Assembly: GCF_036370855.1 (NCBI RefSeq)
Contig: NC_088111.1
Location: 18,325,501 to 18,389,500, forward strand
Length of the DNA stretch: 64,000 nt
Source of the DNA: Dromaius novaehollandiae
Lineage: Eukaryota > Chordata > Aves > Casuariiformes > Dromaiidae
Direction: 5' to 3'
Shown: positions 62,447 through 64,000 of the stretch, piece by piece
How positions within the stretch are numbered: position 1 is the stretch's first letter
How the letters are laid out: each line of letters opens with the position of its first letter
Position numbers and translations under genes: made by a program
The notes under the pieces: generated by a model
Seen by the model: only the letters and a program-made list of their open reading frames with translations
The model's database searches: none
What the model was told of the DNA's origin: nothing

Positions 62447-64000
62447 TATCAGTAAGGGTTCTTTAATTTTGATTGCCTTGAAGGAAGACATGCAAAGTAA
62501 GGGAGGATTTCAAAACTGTCAGTTTTTCTGTTTTAAGACTTTCTGTGCAGCTCCATGGATTTTGCAGCTGCCTTGCTATATTCTAGATAGCTATGCAATT
62601 GCTTCTTGAACTACGAGAGATAATACTGTTTATCTCAGGGAGATACTAAAAAATGTCAGTAGTTGATTATAAAACACTCCCTTTTCATAAGATAACATAT
62701 GCAAGTGTGAAGGTGGCAAAAAGCATGTTCTTTTTTGCATTCAGACAGGCTCATAGTGTTTCTTGGATTAAATATTCTGCAAAAAGAATTGCTTGTTATC
62801 AGTTAAAGAAAAAAAAAAGAAAAGAAGAAGCTTTTTAAGATGAGTAAGCTAAACCCGCTATGATTCATCATGTTTCTCAGAAACACTGATCCCTAAGCTC
62901 AGGGAAGGAGTAATCCCACAAAATACTTCATTCTTCATTGAGGAATTTTGTTTCTAAATGCTTGTATGCTCAAAAAAATTCATAAAAAACTTAATTGAGA
63001 AAGTGGTTCAGTAGAATTACCAGGAAAGAGTTCCCGAGGGACGCCACCTCCAATTCCAGCAGCAGTCTAGCAGCAAAGAGCAACAGCCACGCAGAAGCGA
63101 GTGCAGCAGCCGGGGAAGCTTTTAGCCTTTGGTAGCTCTTCGTTCAGTTCTGCGAGGTTGGGCCAAGAGCTTTTTTTAGGGGCTAGTAGGGGAGGAGTTG
63201 CTTTTTCTTGGTTTTTCTTTTGCTTGATTTTTAGCTTTTAGTTTAGGTTGTTTTTTAGTTTTTATCACAATGTAGCTACAAGTAAATCACTAGTTTTTAC
63301 AGGAATATTCTTCTAGAGACCTGAAATGTGATCTTTTCTTTTCCGTGTCCTTTACGCCTTGCTCCTGAGAGGCAGGGTGATTAAGACTCCTACAAGCTCC
63401 ACGCTGAAGTGAGAAGGGATTTAAGCTCTGCAGGTAGAGCACCACACCAACCCAAAGCTGCCTGGGGGCTCGTCCCAGAGCTTCCCCAGATGCCTGGGCC
63501 TATTTATATAGCTAGCTCACAGGGCTATTTTTGCTGCTGTTTCTTGACATGTGCTATAATTTCCGTTGCAGAGAGGCTGGAAAAAGAGAACAGATTTTCG
63601 AGCTATGTATATTGATTTCAGTTTAATTCTCTACTTAAGATGCCCAGGCACTACAAGGAGGAAGGTGATGCAGGGATTTACGTGAACCACAGCAAACTTC
63701 TGCAATAAAAACTTTCAGTGAATAAACCTGTTACGCGGTACTGTTCAACCGTAAAGAAAGCTTCTCAAGATTTATTTCGCGTGAGAACTTTTTTGTTTTA
63801 CAGATTGTTTTTGTTGGGCAATTTTTCTTTTTAAATCAAAGCTTACTTGTGTGGAACACTTGTCTCCTACAAAATCATATGAAAACTTTTACATACAGTA
63901 AAAAGCAATCATCTAAATCTTGAAACTAGCTAACCTTGCAAAATGAGAACATTTTAAAATGTTAGGTGGGCAGGTGAAGATTAAAGAATAGGCTGCTGAG

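Larger units (their letters stand above)
55936..64000 (+). other. ADCY9: ADCY9 intron, distal part of the window
   Basis: AT-rich DNA with no exon recognised up to the right edge. A 145-codon frame at 57,763-58,200 has no recognisable domain and a composition expected of AT-rich DNA. TA repeats occur at about 58,789-58,800 and 61,896-61,909. The next ADCY9 exon is presumably beyond the window. Confidence 0.65.

Noticed and set aside
62227..62466. 79-codon frame that includes the 24-base duplication as a repeated SVSNHFM motif
   Set aside because: The repeat at protein level follows from the DNA duplication being a multiple of three; nothing else supports coding.

Overview
The window is vertebrate nuclear DNA, most likely from a bird or another sauropsid. 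Three things support this. Two spliced, intron-bearing genes are recognisable. A 3' fragment of a CR1 retrotransposon lies at about 11,040-11,224, with a second, older-looking one near 50,335-50,485. The distance between the two genes is compact, at about 30 kb. The species cannot be fixed from sequence alone. Gene order (SRL then ADCY9, same strand, next to each other) matches what I recall of the human chromosome 16p13.3 neighbourhood.

Layout. Positions 1-355 are the end of the last coding exon of SRL (sarcalumenin, a calcium-buffering protein of the sarcoplasmic reticulum lumen), followed by a short 3' UTR with an AATAAA at 536-541. From about 560 to 29,380 is an intergenic region with no convincing gene. 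It holds pyrimidine tracts, a G-rich tandem repeat, three GC/CpG-rich patches (about 4,390-6,250, 15,180-16,240 and 28,255-28,520), one clear CR1 tail and several homopolymers. From about 29,390 to 31,720 is a strong CpG-island promoter that grades from a purine-rich segment into extremely GC-rich DNA.

The first coding exon of ADCY9 (membrane adenylate cyclase type 9) runs from an ATG at 31,288 to a splice donor after 32,983. It encodes the N-terminus, the first six-helix membrane domain and the first catalytic domain (C1a). The GC-rich DNA just before it contains two upstream ORFs, the first in an optimal Kozak context. From 32,984 to the end (31 kb) the sequence is the first part of a large AT-rich ADCY9 intron. 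I could not find the next coding exon in it. It contains a (CA)31 microsatellite, long poly-A/T runs, three 13-base G runs, an old CR1 tail, two short tandem duplications and one small cluster of possible transcription factor motifs near 59,465-59,567.

The two genes are not an operon and do not act as one unit; both bear on signalling or calcium handling but are simply neighbours. I found no undescribed biological system. The points most worth a second look are the ADCY9 upstream ORFs, the possible intron read-through isoform, the purine-skewed promoter flank, the unexplained CpG-rich patches between the genes and the putative intronic motif cluster.
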